Shown: positions 1-5,559 of the stretch, in pieces
Layout: every line of letters starts with the position of its first letter
Position numbering within the stretch: position 1 is the stretch's first letter
Assembly (NCBI GenBank): GCA_003535395.1
Contig: DOHE01000014.1
Span: 1 to 8,101, forward strand
Length of the DNA stretch: 8,101 nucleotides
Origin: Clostridiales bacterium
GTDB lineage: Bacteria > Bacillota > Clostridia > UBA8921
Reading direction: 5' to 3'
Translations under genes and position numbers: made by a program
Notes under the pieces: generated by a model
The model's input: only the letters and a program-made list of their open reading frames with translations
The model's database searches: none
What the model was told of the DNA's origin: nothing

Positions 1-1
1 C

Positions 2-772
2 ATCAACTGGGAGCGCTACGTCAACTCGGTGGAGCCCAAGGTGAGCAAGTGGATGCAAAAGGCCAAGGATCAGGGGCTCATCCAGCACATCTGCACGTCG
101 TTCCACGATAGCAACGAGAACCTGATCAAGCTGATCAATACCGGCTATGTCGAGTCCATCACGCTCCAGTACAACATGCTCGACCAGAAGCTGACCGAGG
201 GGATCGCCCTGGCGCACGAGCGCGGGATCGGCGTGGTGGTGATGGGCCCGGTGGCGGGGGGCCGGCTGGCAAAACCCTCGGACAGTATTTCCGCCATGAC
301 CGGGACGGACAGTGTTCCGGAGACGGCGCTGCGCTTTGTGCTGGGCAACCCTGATGTGAGCTGTGCATTATCCGGCATGAGCACCCTGGCCATGCTGGAA
401 GAGAATGCCCGGGTGGCTGCCGGAGATCTGTCTTTGTATAGCGAAGACTACGGGCGTATCCGGGAGATCAGCGACAGCCGGCGCAAGCTGCTGGAACTCT
501 ACTGCACCGGCTGTGCCTATTGCATGCCCTGTCCCAAACGCATCAACATACCCGAAATTTTTTCGATTTATAACCAGGATCGGGTTTACGGCCTCAAAGA
601 CCATGCCCGGCGGGCATACAAAGGTCTGATCGATCCGGAGAAAAAGCGTAGCGCGCCGCCTGCGGACTGCAGCGACTGCGGGAAATGTGAAGACCGATGC
701 CCGCAGAACATCCGGGTCCGGGAGAAACTCAAGGAAGCCCATCAGATGTTGACGGAAGAGCCGGCAAAATGA
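2..772 (+). CDS. Aldo/keto reductase with C-terminal double [4Fe-4S] ferredoxin domain (5' end outside window)
   Basis: The last 256 residues of a protein whose start lies left of the window; the first complete codon in frame is at position 2, and GTG at 29 is internal. The visible part has the second half of an aldo/keto reductase barrel (SITLQYNMLDQ, then GVVVMGPVAGGRLA, then LRFVLGNPDVSCALSGMS, the late cofactor-side strands). It is followed by a Cys-rich tail: CTGCAYCMPCP at about bases 503-535 and CSDCGKCEDRCP at about 668-703, each a four-Cys [4Fe-4S] set. This architecture is that of the ferredoxin-type aldo/keto reductases of anaerobes, presumed cytoplasmic NAD(P)H-linked carbonyl or sugar oxidoreductases; the true substrate is not predictable. 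The catalytic Asp/Tyr/Lys region is outside the window. The 3' end overlaps the convergent AraC-family gene by 44 bp and no clear terminator follows. Confidence 0.9.
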   Translation: MNWERYVNSVEPKVSKWMQKAKDQGLIQHICTSFHDSNENLIKLINTGYVESITLQYNMLDQKLTEGIALAHERGIGVVVMGPVAGGRLAKPSDSISAMTGTDSVPETALRFVLGNPDVSCALSGMSTLAMLEENARVAAGDLSLYSEDYGRIREISDSRRKLLELYCTGCAYCMPCPKRINIPEIFSIYNQDRVYGLKDHARRAYKGLIDPEKKRSAPPADCSDCGKCEDRCPQNIRVREKLKEAHQMLTEEPAK

Positions 773-1661
773 GGCGGTTCACCGCAGGGACAGACCCCAG
801 TCGGGACCATTTCCCGGGCGGGCAGCCATAGCAGCGATGAAACAGACGGATAAAATGGCTTACATTTTCAAAGCCGCATCGGAAAGCCACCTCAGTCACG
901 GTGGCTTTCTCTGTTTCCAGGATCACCGCTGCCATGCGCAGGCGAAGCTGCCCCAGCAGAGCCATGGGGGTGAGCCCGGTGTGCTGCCGGAACAGCCTTA
1001 CCAGATAACACGGATTCAAATGCAGCGCCTCTGCCAGGTTTCCTAAGGAGACAGGGGAAGCGATATTGTCCTGGAGCCAGGTCACGACCTGCCGCACAGT
1101 CCTGTTGCCTGGGTTTTCTGAAGAGGCATTTTCCTTCAGGCCTCCGCTGGCTGCATAGGCGGCGATGAGCTTAAGCAGCAGGCTCCTGCTCAGCAACGGG
1201 GTCCAGTGCGCCCACGGCTCGCTTAAAAGCGCTTCGATGCGGCAAAGCACCGCCTGGACCTCCACATGGCCGGGATCCCCCGGGAGCAGTTCCGGACAGA
1301 ACCGGATGCGACCCTGGGAAAGCGGTTCCAGGATCGGGTCTTCCTGACCGGCGATGACCAGGGAGCCGGGCTGGAACAGGAAAGCATGCACGATGAGTTC
1401 CCCGTCTGCAGGATCCCGCCGGCATGCATGGAGCTGATCCGGCCCGACAGCCAACACAGTTCCTTCCGGATAATACCTGCGAACTCCCTCCACCTCTACC
1501 GTCCCGCCGCCCTGCACCAAACGGATGAGTTCGGTCTCCGGGTGCCAGTGGGGCAGGAACAGGTGCTCAGGAGCCTTTTTCCGCATCCGGTACAGATAGA
1601 CCGGGGTCCGGGCAAAGTTTCGTCCGGAATTTTCACGATACTGGTAAAGCTTCGATTCCAT
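729..1661 (-). CDS. AraC-family transcriptional regulator (cupin sensor + two HTH)
   Basis: 310 residues. Residues about 30-85 form a cupin-like sensor domain with the signature PHWHPETEL (38-45) and the later GPDQLHACRRD. Residues about 190-286 are the AraC DNA-binding domain: first helix-turn-helix near 205-226 (SLGNLAEALHLNPCYLVRLF), second near 254-277 (VTEVAFRCGFENVSHFIRLF), then the usual YGCPPGKW ending. The family typically senses a sugar or related ligand and activates a neighbouring catabolic operon. Start at 1661 has a GAGG (plus-strand CCTC 1666-1669) 4 nt upstream; the spacing is short. It is divergent from the isomerase/oxidoreductase operon at 1886, which makes that operon the likely target (inference). 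Oddity: about 24 residues follow the normal end of the domain, and this tail reads into the 3' end of the convergent aldo/keto reductase gene, as if an original stop codon had been lost. Confidence 0.93.
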   Translation of the reverse strand: MESKLYQYRENSGRNFARTPVYLYRMRKKAPEHLFLPHWHPETELIRLVQGGGTVEVEGVRRYYPEGTVLAVGPDQLHACRRDPADGELIVHAFLFQPGSLVIAGQEDPILEPLSQGRIRFCPELLPGDPGHVEVQAVLCRIEALLSEPWAHWTPLLSRSLLLKLIAAYAASGGLKENASSENPGNRTVRQVVTWLQDNIASPVSLGNLAEALHLNPCYLVRLFRQHTGLTPMALLGQLRLRMAAVILETEKATVTEVAFRCGFENVSHFIRLFHRCYGCPPGKWSRLGSVPAVNRLILPALPSTSDGLP

Positions 1662-1885
1662 AAGGCCTCGTCAATAAAAATCAATTTCAGGTATAAATTG
1701 CGCAAGAAAGCGGCTCTATACATCAATATAATACAAAATACAGGATCATGCAATCCTGGGCCTGCGGGCGGTTGCGGGCAGGGTCCGCCGGGCGGGATGC
1801 CCAAACTGGCCTCGCATCCCCTGACTGGGGTCCGCCGGGCGGGATAGCCGGATCTTGAATCTGACTGTGAATGGAGGGCTTTCTC
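1662..1885. promoter_or_regulatory. Divergent intergenic region between the AraC-type gene and the isomerase operon
   Basis: An AT-rich half (about 1671-1741) next to a GC-rich half (about 1758-1850). On the plus strand TATAAT at 1727-1732 is a good -10 with no acceptable -35 at 16-18 bp, as expected for a promoter that needs an activator such as an AraC protein (inference). TCAAT occurs at 1671, 1681 and 1723, spaced 10 and 42 bp, roughly whole helical turns on one face. An 8-bp palindrome TTGCGCAA lies at 1698-1705. A perfect 6-bp inverted repeat, CAGGAT/ATCCTG with loop CATGCA, lies at 1741-1758, just after the expected transcript start. No convincing -35/-10 pair was found for the minus-strand gene. 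The 5' untranslated region of the plus operon would be about 145 nt. Confidence 0.4.
1781..1845. repeat. Two direct copies of an 18-bp GC-rich sequence, 47 bp apart
   Basis: GGGTCCGCCGGGCGGGAT occurs perfectly at 1781-1798 and 1828-1845. Between them GGGATGC (1794-1800) and GCATCCC (1814-1820) form a 7-bp inverted repeat that could make a hairpin in the operon leader. The core CCGGGCGGG also occurs at 814-822, in the 3' region of the AraC-type gene. The function is unknown; it may be a remnant of an interspersed GC-rich repeat or a leader structure. Confidence 0.7.
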
Positions 1886-2776
1886 ATGGGACTGATCCCG
1901 ATCGGCACTCTGGTTTCAGCAAAAGACGCGCTGCAGCTGCTTCCCCGCGTCATACCCCTGGGTTTTGAGTGTTTCAGCATCACCTTCTGGCAGGATCTTG
2001 GCGGGCAGGATCTGAAAGAGACTGCTGCCCGGATCCGGGAGATCCTGGATCCTGCAGGTCTCCCTGTTTCATGCATTTCTATCTTTTCCAATCCCCTGAC
2101 GGATGATCCGGCAGGGCAGCAAGCCATCCGGGCTTGGGAAGCGCTTATCGATGCGGCTTCCCTGTTCGGCACAGACCTGGTGACCGGCTTCACAGGCCGT
2201 ATCCCGGATGTTCCCATCGACAAATGCATGCCCCGGTTCGGGGAAGTGTTTCGTCCCCTGGCAAAGCGGGCGGCAGACCGGGGAGTCCGACTGGCTTTTG
2301 AAAACTGCAATATGGGCGGCACCTGGCAGCGGGGGACCTGGAATATCGCCCACGGGCCGGCAGCCTGGGAAATGATGTTCCAGGAAGTGCCCGACGGCAA
2401 TGTGGGGCTGCAGTGGGAACCCTGCCATCAGATGGTGGCGCTGGTGGATCCCGTGCCCCAGCTTCGGAAATGGGCCAAAAAGGTGTTCAGCGTGCACGGG
2501 AAGGATGCCACCATCGCCTGGGATGTGGTCCGGGAATCCGGCATCTACGGAAACCGCCCCTTTGCCTGGCACCGCACCCCCGGGTTCGAAGACAGCAACT
2601 GGGCAGATCTCATCACCATCCTGATGATGAACGGTTATCCGGGGACCATTGACATCGAAGGGTATCACGACCCGGTGTACCGGGGAGACCTTGAATGGAC
2701 CGGTCAAGCCCGGGGACTTCAGTACCTGAAAGAAGCCCGGGGCGGGACCCCCATCCCCGGAGGTGACAAAATATGA
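1886..2776 (+). CDS. Sugar phosphate isomerase/epimerase-like TIM-barrel protein (AP-endonuclease 2 superfamily)
   Basis: 296 residues. ATG 1886 is chosen because GGAGGG (1873-1878) sits 7 nt upstream; an in-frame ATG at 1871 overlaps that Shine-Dalgarno and has none of its own. The pattern is that of the xylose-isomerase-like TIM barrel with metal ligands at strand ends: LAFENCN (Glu139), LQWEPCHQM (Glu178, His181), FSVHGKDA (His204) and IDIEGYHD (Glu258). Members isomerise, epimerise or eliminate on sugars, keto-sugars and inositols in the cytoplasm, using a divalent metal. No signal peptide or membrane segment is seen. The stop overlaps the next start by 4 bp (ATGA), so it is co-translated with the Gfo/Idh/MocA oxidoreductase, suggesting sequential steps on one carbohydrate. 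The specific substrate is unknown. Confidence 0.88.
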   Translation: MGLIPIGTLVSAKDALQLLPRVIPLGFECFSITFWQDLGGQDLKETAARIREILDPAGLPVSCISIFSNPLTDDPAGQQAIRAWEALIDAASLFGTDLVTGFTGRIPDVPIDKCMPRFGEVFRPLAKRAADRGVRLAFENCNMGGTWQRGTWNIAHGPAAWEMMFQEVPDGNVGLQWEPCHQMVALVDPVPQLRKWAKKVFSVHGKDATIAWDVVRESGIYGNRPFAWHRTPGFEDSNWADLITILMMNGYPGTIDIEGYHDPVYRGDLEWTGQARGLQYLKEARGGTPIPGGDKI

Positions 2777-3804
2777 AAAGGTTTCGGATCGCCTCTGCCG
2801 GGTGCGGAGCCATGTCCCGGGCTTGGCTCCAGTATACACTGACGCGGGAGGATACGGAGATCGTCGCCCTGGTGGACCCGGTGACCGCCAGCGCCAATGC
2901 CCGCAAAGAGGAATTTCACCTGGACTGCGCTGTTTTCAGCGGGTTGCAGGATGCCATAAAGGAGACGGGCGCCAATCTGGTGTTCGATATCACCCCGCCG
3001 GAATTCCACAAGCCGACGGTGCTTACCGCCCTTCGCATGGGGTGTGATGTATTCGGTGAGAAACCCATGAGCGACACCCTGGAACATGCCCGGGAAATGA
3101 AGGAAGCCGCCCGGAAATCCGGCCGCCTCTACGCGGTGATGCAAAACCGGCGTTACCACCCCCAGATCATTGCCTTCCGGGATCTGCTTCAGGATCCGGA
3201 ACTGGGCGCGCAGGGTTATGTGTGTGCGGATTTTTTCCTGGCCCCCCACTTCGGAGGCTTCCGGGATGCCATGGACAGTCCCCTGATCCTGGACATGGCC
3301 ATCCATACCTTTGATGCGGCCCGTTATCTGACCGGGGCTAATGCCAAAACCGTTTACTGCCAGGAATTCAATCCCTCCTGGTCCTGGTACCGGGGAGATG
3401 CGTGTGCAGTCTGCATTTTTGAGATGACCAACGGCAGCATTTTCGTCTATCGGGGTTCCTGGTGCTCCGACGGGATGCCCACCTCCTGGGAATCGGAATG
3501 GCGCATCAGTTGTGCCGGCGGGACTGCACTCTGGAACGGCAGGGACGTGCCGGTGAGCGAGATCCTGAAGACGATGGAAGGAGATGCACCGGGACAAGAG
3601 AAACGGGCACCGTTACGGAAAACTGCCGTAGTCCCGCAAGGCATCCCCACCGGTCATCCTGCCTGTCTGGAAGAAATGTTCAGCTCCCTGCTGGCAGGCC
3701 GGGAACCTCAGACCAGCTGCTACGATAATTACAATTCCATCGCCATGGTGTTTGGCGCGATCGAAAGCGCCAGAACAGGTCAGAAAGTCGGCATTCGACT
3801 ATAA
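2773..3804 (+). CDS. Gfo/Idh/MocA-family NAD(P)-dependent oxidoreductase
   Basis: 343 residues, normal family length. The N-terminal Rossmann fold is shown by RIASAGCGAMSRAW (residues 5-18) with acidic VDP after the second strand (34-36). GEKPMS (95-100) is the family's EKP motif carrying the catalytic/cofactor Lys97. LILDMAIHTFDAARYL (171-186) holds the conserved Asp174 and His178 of the substrate site. The C-terminal part is the usual mixed sheet domain. These enzymes oxidise or reduce a hydroxyl of a sugar, inositol or glycoside in the cytoplasm. Start at 2773 is supported by GGAGGTGA (2759-2766) 6 nt upstream, inside the end of the isomerase gene. A tandem repeat array begins 1 base after the stop; no terminator separates this operon from tyrA, so read-through is possible. 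Confidence 0.92.
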   Translation: MKRFRIASAGCGAMSRAWLQYTLTREDTEIVALVDPVTASANARKEEFHLDCAVFSGLQDAIKETGANLVFDITPPEFHKPTVLTALRMGCDVFGEKPMSDTLEHAREMKEAARKSGRLYAVMQNRRYHPQIIAFRDLLQDPELGAQGYVCADFFLAPHFGGFRDAMDSPLILDMAIHTFDAARYLTGANAKTVYCQEFNPSWSWYRGDACAVCIFEMTNGSIFVYRGSWCSDGMPTSWESEWRISCAGGTALWNGRDVPVSEILKTMEGDAPGQEKRAPLRKTAVVPQGIPTGHPACLEEMFSSLLAGREPQTSCYDNYNSIAMVFGAIESARTGQKVGIRL

Positions 3805-3805
3805 A

Positions 3806-3873
3806 AACTCCCGGGCAGGCATCAACTCCCTCAACTCCCGGGCAGGCATCAACTCCCTCAACTCCCGGGCAGG
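3806..3873. repeat. Tandem array, 27-bp unit, 2.5 copies
   Basis: Two perfect 27-bp units at 3806-3832 and 3833-3859 and a 14-bp partial third at 3860-3873, all starting AACTCCCGGGCAGG. The array begins directly after the stop of the oxidoreductase gene and ends 2 bp before the proposed tyrA -35. Identity between copies indicates recent expansion or homogenisation. Each unit contains the palindrome CCCGGG but no strong hairpin with a T-run, so it does not look like a terminator. It is not a CRISPR, since there are no spacers. Confidence 0.95.
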
Positions 3874-3875
3874 AA

Positions 3876-3904
3876 TTGCACAGGTTCCGCCGCTGTGGTA
3901 TACT
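3876..3904 (+). promoter_or_regulatory. Candidate tyrA promoter (extended -10)
   Basis: TTGCAC (3876-3881), 17-bp spacer, TATACT (3899-3904), with TG one base upstream (3896-3897) giving an extended -10. The expected transcript start is near 3911, giving a leader of about 134 nt that is filled by the 30-bp repeat array. The -35 matches consensus at only 3 of 6 positions; the extended -10 compensates. This site is an inference from sequence. Confidence 0.55.
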
Positions 3905-3916
3905 CACCTCAAACCC

Positions 3917-4006
3917 GACAGATCTTCAACCAGTGGGGCATCAGCCGACGGATCTTCAACCCGCGGGACATCAGCCGACAGATCTTCAGCCAGCGGGGCA
4001 TTAGGG
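3917..4006. repeat. Tandem array, 30-bp unit, 3 copies, in the tyrA leader
   Basis: Three diverged 30-bp units at 3917-3946, 3947-3976 and 3977-4006. The shared core is GAC(A/G)GATCTTCA, and the units end GG(G/A)CAT(C/T)AG. The unit length is a multiple of three, so the tyrA frame stays open through it, but most differences between copies would change the amino acid, which argues against coding. The array lies between the candidate promoter and the tyrA ribosome binding site and would therefore be in the mRNA leader. The unit differs from the 27-bp array upstream apart from a short shared GGCATCA. Confidence 0.93.
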
Positions 4007-4044
4007 GTTTTTCGGCGGATGGAAGCCGCTGCAGGGGGATGAGA

Positions 4045-5172
4045 ATGAGCGAAGTGAAAACCATCGGGATCATCGGGCTCGGCCTGATCGGAGGGTCGAT
4101 CCTGAAGGCGTTGCGGGCCCGGGTGGCGGGAATCCGCATCATCGCGGCGGATCCAAGGGAGGATGTACTGCAAAAGGCCCTGGATGCCGGGCTGGCGGAT
4201 GAAACGGTTCTGACAGCCGGGCTTAAGGCACCGGGCACGCCGTTTCAGCGCTTTCGTGACTGCGGCATCGTTTTCGTCTGCACCCCGGTAGGGAGCATCG
4301 TTTCCACCCTCCAGCAGGTTTCTGTCTGCTGCAGCGGCATCCTGACAGACACGGGCAGCACCAAGGCGCGGATAATAAAAGAGATCGAAGCCATCCCGGA
4401 CGACTACCGGCCCCGATTCATCGGTGGCCATCCCATGGCGGGATCCGAACGTTCCGGCTTTGATGCGTCTTCTGCAACTCTCCTGGAAAATGCCATTTAC
4501 GTCCTTTCCCCTGCCCGGGGCACCCGGGAGGAAGACTATAGCACGCTGGAGACCCTGATCTCAAAGATGGGAGCACTGCCCCTGCGTCTGGGAGGGGAGG
4601 AACATGACCGTTCCGCCGGGATGATCAGCCATCTGCCCCATGTTGCTGCAGCCTGTCTGACCAACGCCGCCCATGCCCATGACCGGTCCGGGATCCTTCG
4701 GAGCCTGGCAGCCGGAGGATTTCGGGACATCACCCGCATCGCCTCTTCCAATGCCGCCATGTGGACGGAGATATCCCTGGAGGCAGGACCGGTGCTGGAA
4801 GGGATCCTTAAGGATTACATCCTGCGGCTGCAGGATTTCAAGGCAGCACTGGCCCGGCGGGACGAGGCCTGGATCAGGGAATTTTTTGAGGAAGCGCGAA
4901 AATACAGGGATACCATCCCGGTCTCAGCCAAAGGCATCCTGCCGGCGGTTCCGGAAGTCTGGGTGGATGTTGAGGACAAACCCGGGGTATTGGCGCACGT
5001 GACCACCCTGTTGGGGGATCATGGGATCAATATCCGGAATATCCATATACAAAACAGCAGGGAATATGAAGGCGGCTGTCTGCGCCTTTCCGTTCACAGC
5101 CGGGAGGATGGCACCCAGGCGGTCCTGGTGCTGACAGAAGCAGGATATACCTGCCGCCAGGTGAACGAATGA
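4045..5172 (+). CDS. tyrA: Prephenate dehydrogenase with C-terminal ACT domain (tyrosine branch)
   Basis: 375 residues, close to the Bacillus-type TyrA length. It oxidatively decarboxylates prephenate to 4-hydroxyphenylpyruvate with NAD+, committing chorismate carbon to tyrosine. Residues 7-17 (IGIIGLGLIGG) are the dinucleotide-binding GxGxxGG. The prephenate site shows GHPMAGSERSG (128-138) and HDRSAGMISHLPH (187-199). ACT domain, about 304-375: VWVDVEDKPGVLAHVTTLL, then GINIRNIHIQN, which in relatives binds the feedback amino acid. Start 4045 is chosen because GGGGG at 4034-4038 lies 6 nt upstream; ATG 4039 would have no spacing. The frame is open back to GTG 3895 but that stretch covers the -10 and the 30-bp repeats. 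There is no chorismate mutase domain. It is separate from aroF-pheA, with its own promoter and a hairpin terminator downstream. Confidence 0.95.
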   Translation: MSEVKTIGIIGLGLIGGSILKALRARVAGIRIIAADPREDVLQKALDAGLADETVLTAGLKAPGTPFQRFRDCGIVFVCTPVGSIVSTLQQVSVCCSGILTDTGSTKARIIKEIEAIPDDYRPRFIGGHPMAGSERSGFDASSATLLENAIYVLSPARGTREEDYSTLETLISKMGALPLRLGGEEHDRSAGMISHLPHVAAACLTNAAHAHDRSGILRSLAAGGFRDITRIASSNAAMWTEISLEAGPVLEGILKDYILRLQDFKAALARRDEAWIREFFEEARKYRDTIPVSAKGILPAVPEVWVDVEDKPGVLAHVTTLLGDHGINIRNIHIQNSREYEGGCLRLSVHSREDGTQAVLVLTEAGYTCRQVNE

Positions 5173-5180
5173 CGCACAGG

Positions 5181-5233
5181 AGCCCGTCAGAACAGACCGG
5201 CCGGTAAACTTACCCGCCGGTCCGTCGGGCTTT
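5181..5233 (+). terminator. Probable rho-independent terminator after tyrA
   Basis: Nested perfect arms: AGCCCG (5181-5186) with CGGGCT (5226-5231), and inside them GACCGGC (5195-5201) with GCCGGTC (5216-5222), ending in a short T-run (5231-5233) and a further TTTT at 5242-5245. The hairpin is strong but the T-tract is weak. It lies 9 bp after the tyrA stop and 3 bp past the stop of the minus-strand small gene, so it may insulate both convergent transcripts. Confidence 0.65.
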
Positions 5234-5236
5234 CGA

Positions 5237-5383
5237 TCATGTTTTCTTATCCGAAACTTTCCCTTTGAAGCAGTTGGGGATATTCCCCGCTTCCCGATGC
5301 CGCGCCACGCAGGCGCAGCATTTTCCATGATTCACGCAGCTGACTGCCGGGCAGGAGCACGGATGCTTATTGTCACAGGCCAT
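5237..5383 (-). CDS. Small Cys-rich protein (48 aa), DUF6485-like
   Basis: A 48-residue reading frame from ATG at 5383 to TGA at 5237. It contains eight Cys, at residues 3, 9, 11, 16, 22, 23, 25 and 38, in the order PCSCP, then SCVNHGKCCACVARHRE, then NIPNCF. This spacing (CxC, x4, C, x5, CCxC, then HR..G..P.C) recalls a family of very small clostridial proteins that I remember as DUF6485; the function is unknown, and metal binding is a reasonable inference from the Cys/His content. A G-rich ribosome binding site (GGGGGA, plus strand 5391-5396) lies 7 nt upstream, and an extended -10 TGATATAAT lies further upstream (5443-5451). The gene is convergent with tyrA and divergent from the aroF-pheA transcript. 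The size explains why it would be missed by length-filtered gene callers. Confidence 0.8.
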   Translation of the reverse strand: MACDNKHPCSCPAVSCVNHGKCCACVARHREAGNIPNCFKGKVSDKKT

Positions 5384-5442
5384 TTTCAAATCCCCCTTTG
5401 ATGACGGAAGCGATGGACTGCGGCTTCCATATATACCATACC

Positions 5443-5451
5443 ATTATATCA
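5443..5451 (-). promoter_or_regulatory. Extended -10 promoter for the small Cys-rich gene
   Basis: Read on the minus strand, TGATATAAT is a perfect extended -10 (TG-n-TATAAT). The -35 position (about 5466-5471) has no consensus match, which extended -10 promoters tolerate. The expected start is near 5436, giving a leader of about 53 nt that contains the inverted repeat GGAAGC/GCTTCC (5406-5411 and 5423-5428). It lies back to back with the aroF-pheA promoter. Confidence 0.55.
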
Positions 5452-5462
5452 GAAAACGGGAA

Positions 5463-5495
5463 ACCGGGTGCTTGACAAACCCGAACTCACCCGGT
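5463..5495. promoter_or_regulatory. 8+8 bp dyad over the aroF-pheA promoter (candidate operator)
   Basis: ACCGGGTG at 5463-5470 and its exact reverse complement CACCCGGT at 5488-5495, separated by 17 bp. The arms flank the -35 and touch the first base of the -10 of the aroF-pheA promoter. The left arm also covers the -35 position of the divergent small-gene promoter. The placement suggests a repressor site, but the regulator is unknown, and the arms could also pair only by chance in this GC-rich context. Confidence 0.45.
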
Positions 5496-5500
5496 ATATT
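5472..5500 (+). promoter_or_regulatory. Sigma-70/A-type promoter of the aroF-pheA operon
   Basis: A perfect TTGACA (5472-5477), 17-bp spacer and TATATT (5495-5500, five of six). This is the best promoter in the window; transcription should start near 5507. It drives the T-box leader, so the untranslated leader is about 418 nt. A consensus promoter is expected where control is exerted afterwards by attenuation. Confidence 0.85.
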
Positions 5501-5506
5501 TAGTAC

Positions 5507-5541
5507 TGCAGCGAAAAAATATCAATATATTTTTCGCTGCA
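5507..5541 (+). other. 5'-terminal stem-loop ahead of the T-box
   Basis: TGCAGCGAAAAA (5507-5518) pairs perfectly with TTTTTCGCTGCA (5530-5541), and the stem can continue through an ATAT-rich region with one bulge. It begins at or within a base or two of the predicted transcript start. It is not a terminator, because the T-run is inside the stem. It may protect the 5' end of the leader or be a DNA-level palindrome. Confidence 0.75.
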
Positions 5542-5559
5542 ATCAGGATACATATCGTT

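Noticed and set aside
1266..1847. A 193-codon plus-strand open frame antisense to the AraC-type gene
   Set aside because: The sense gene has clear cupin and HTH motifs; the antisense translation shows no domain and ends in the GC-rich intergenic repeats.
1871..1885. ATG 1871 as start of the isomerase-like gene
   Set aside because: It overlaps the GGAGGG that is correctly spaced for ATG 1886, and has no Shine-Dalgarno of its own.
3806..4006. CRISPR array
   Set aside because: Units are directly abutting with no spacers, there are two different units, and no cas genes are present.
3895..4044. N-terminal extension of TyrA to GTG 3895, giving 10-residue repeats
   Set aside because: The region covers the candidate -10, has no ribosome binding site, and the copies differ mainly at amino-acid-changing positions. 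ATG 4045 has a good Shine-Dalgarno and begins just before the Rossmann strand, as in the family.
5507..5541. Rho-independent terminator
   Set aside because: The T-run is inside the stem rather than after it, and the element sits at the start of a transcript.
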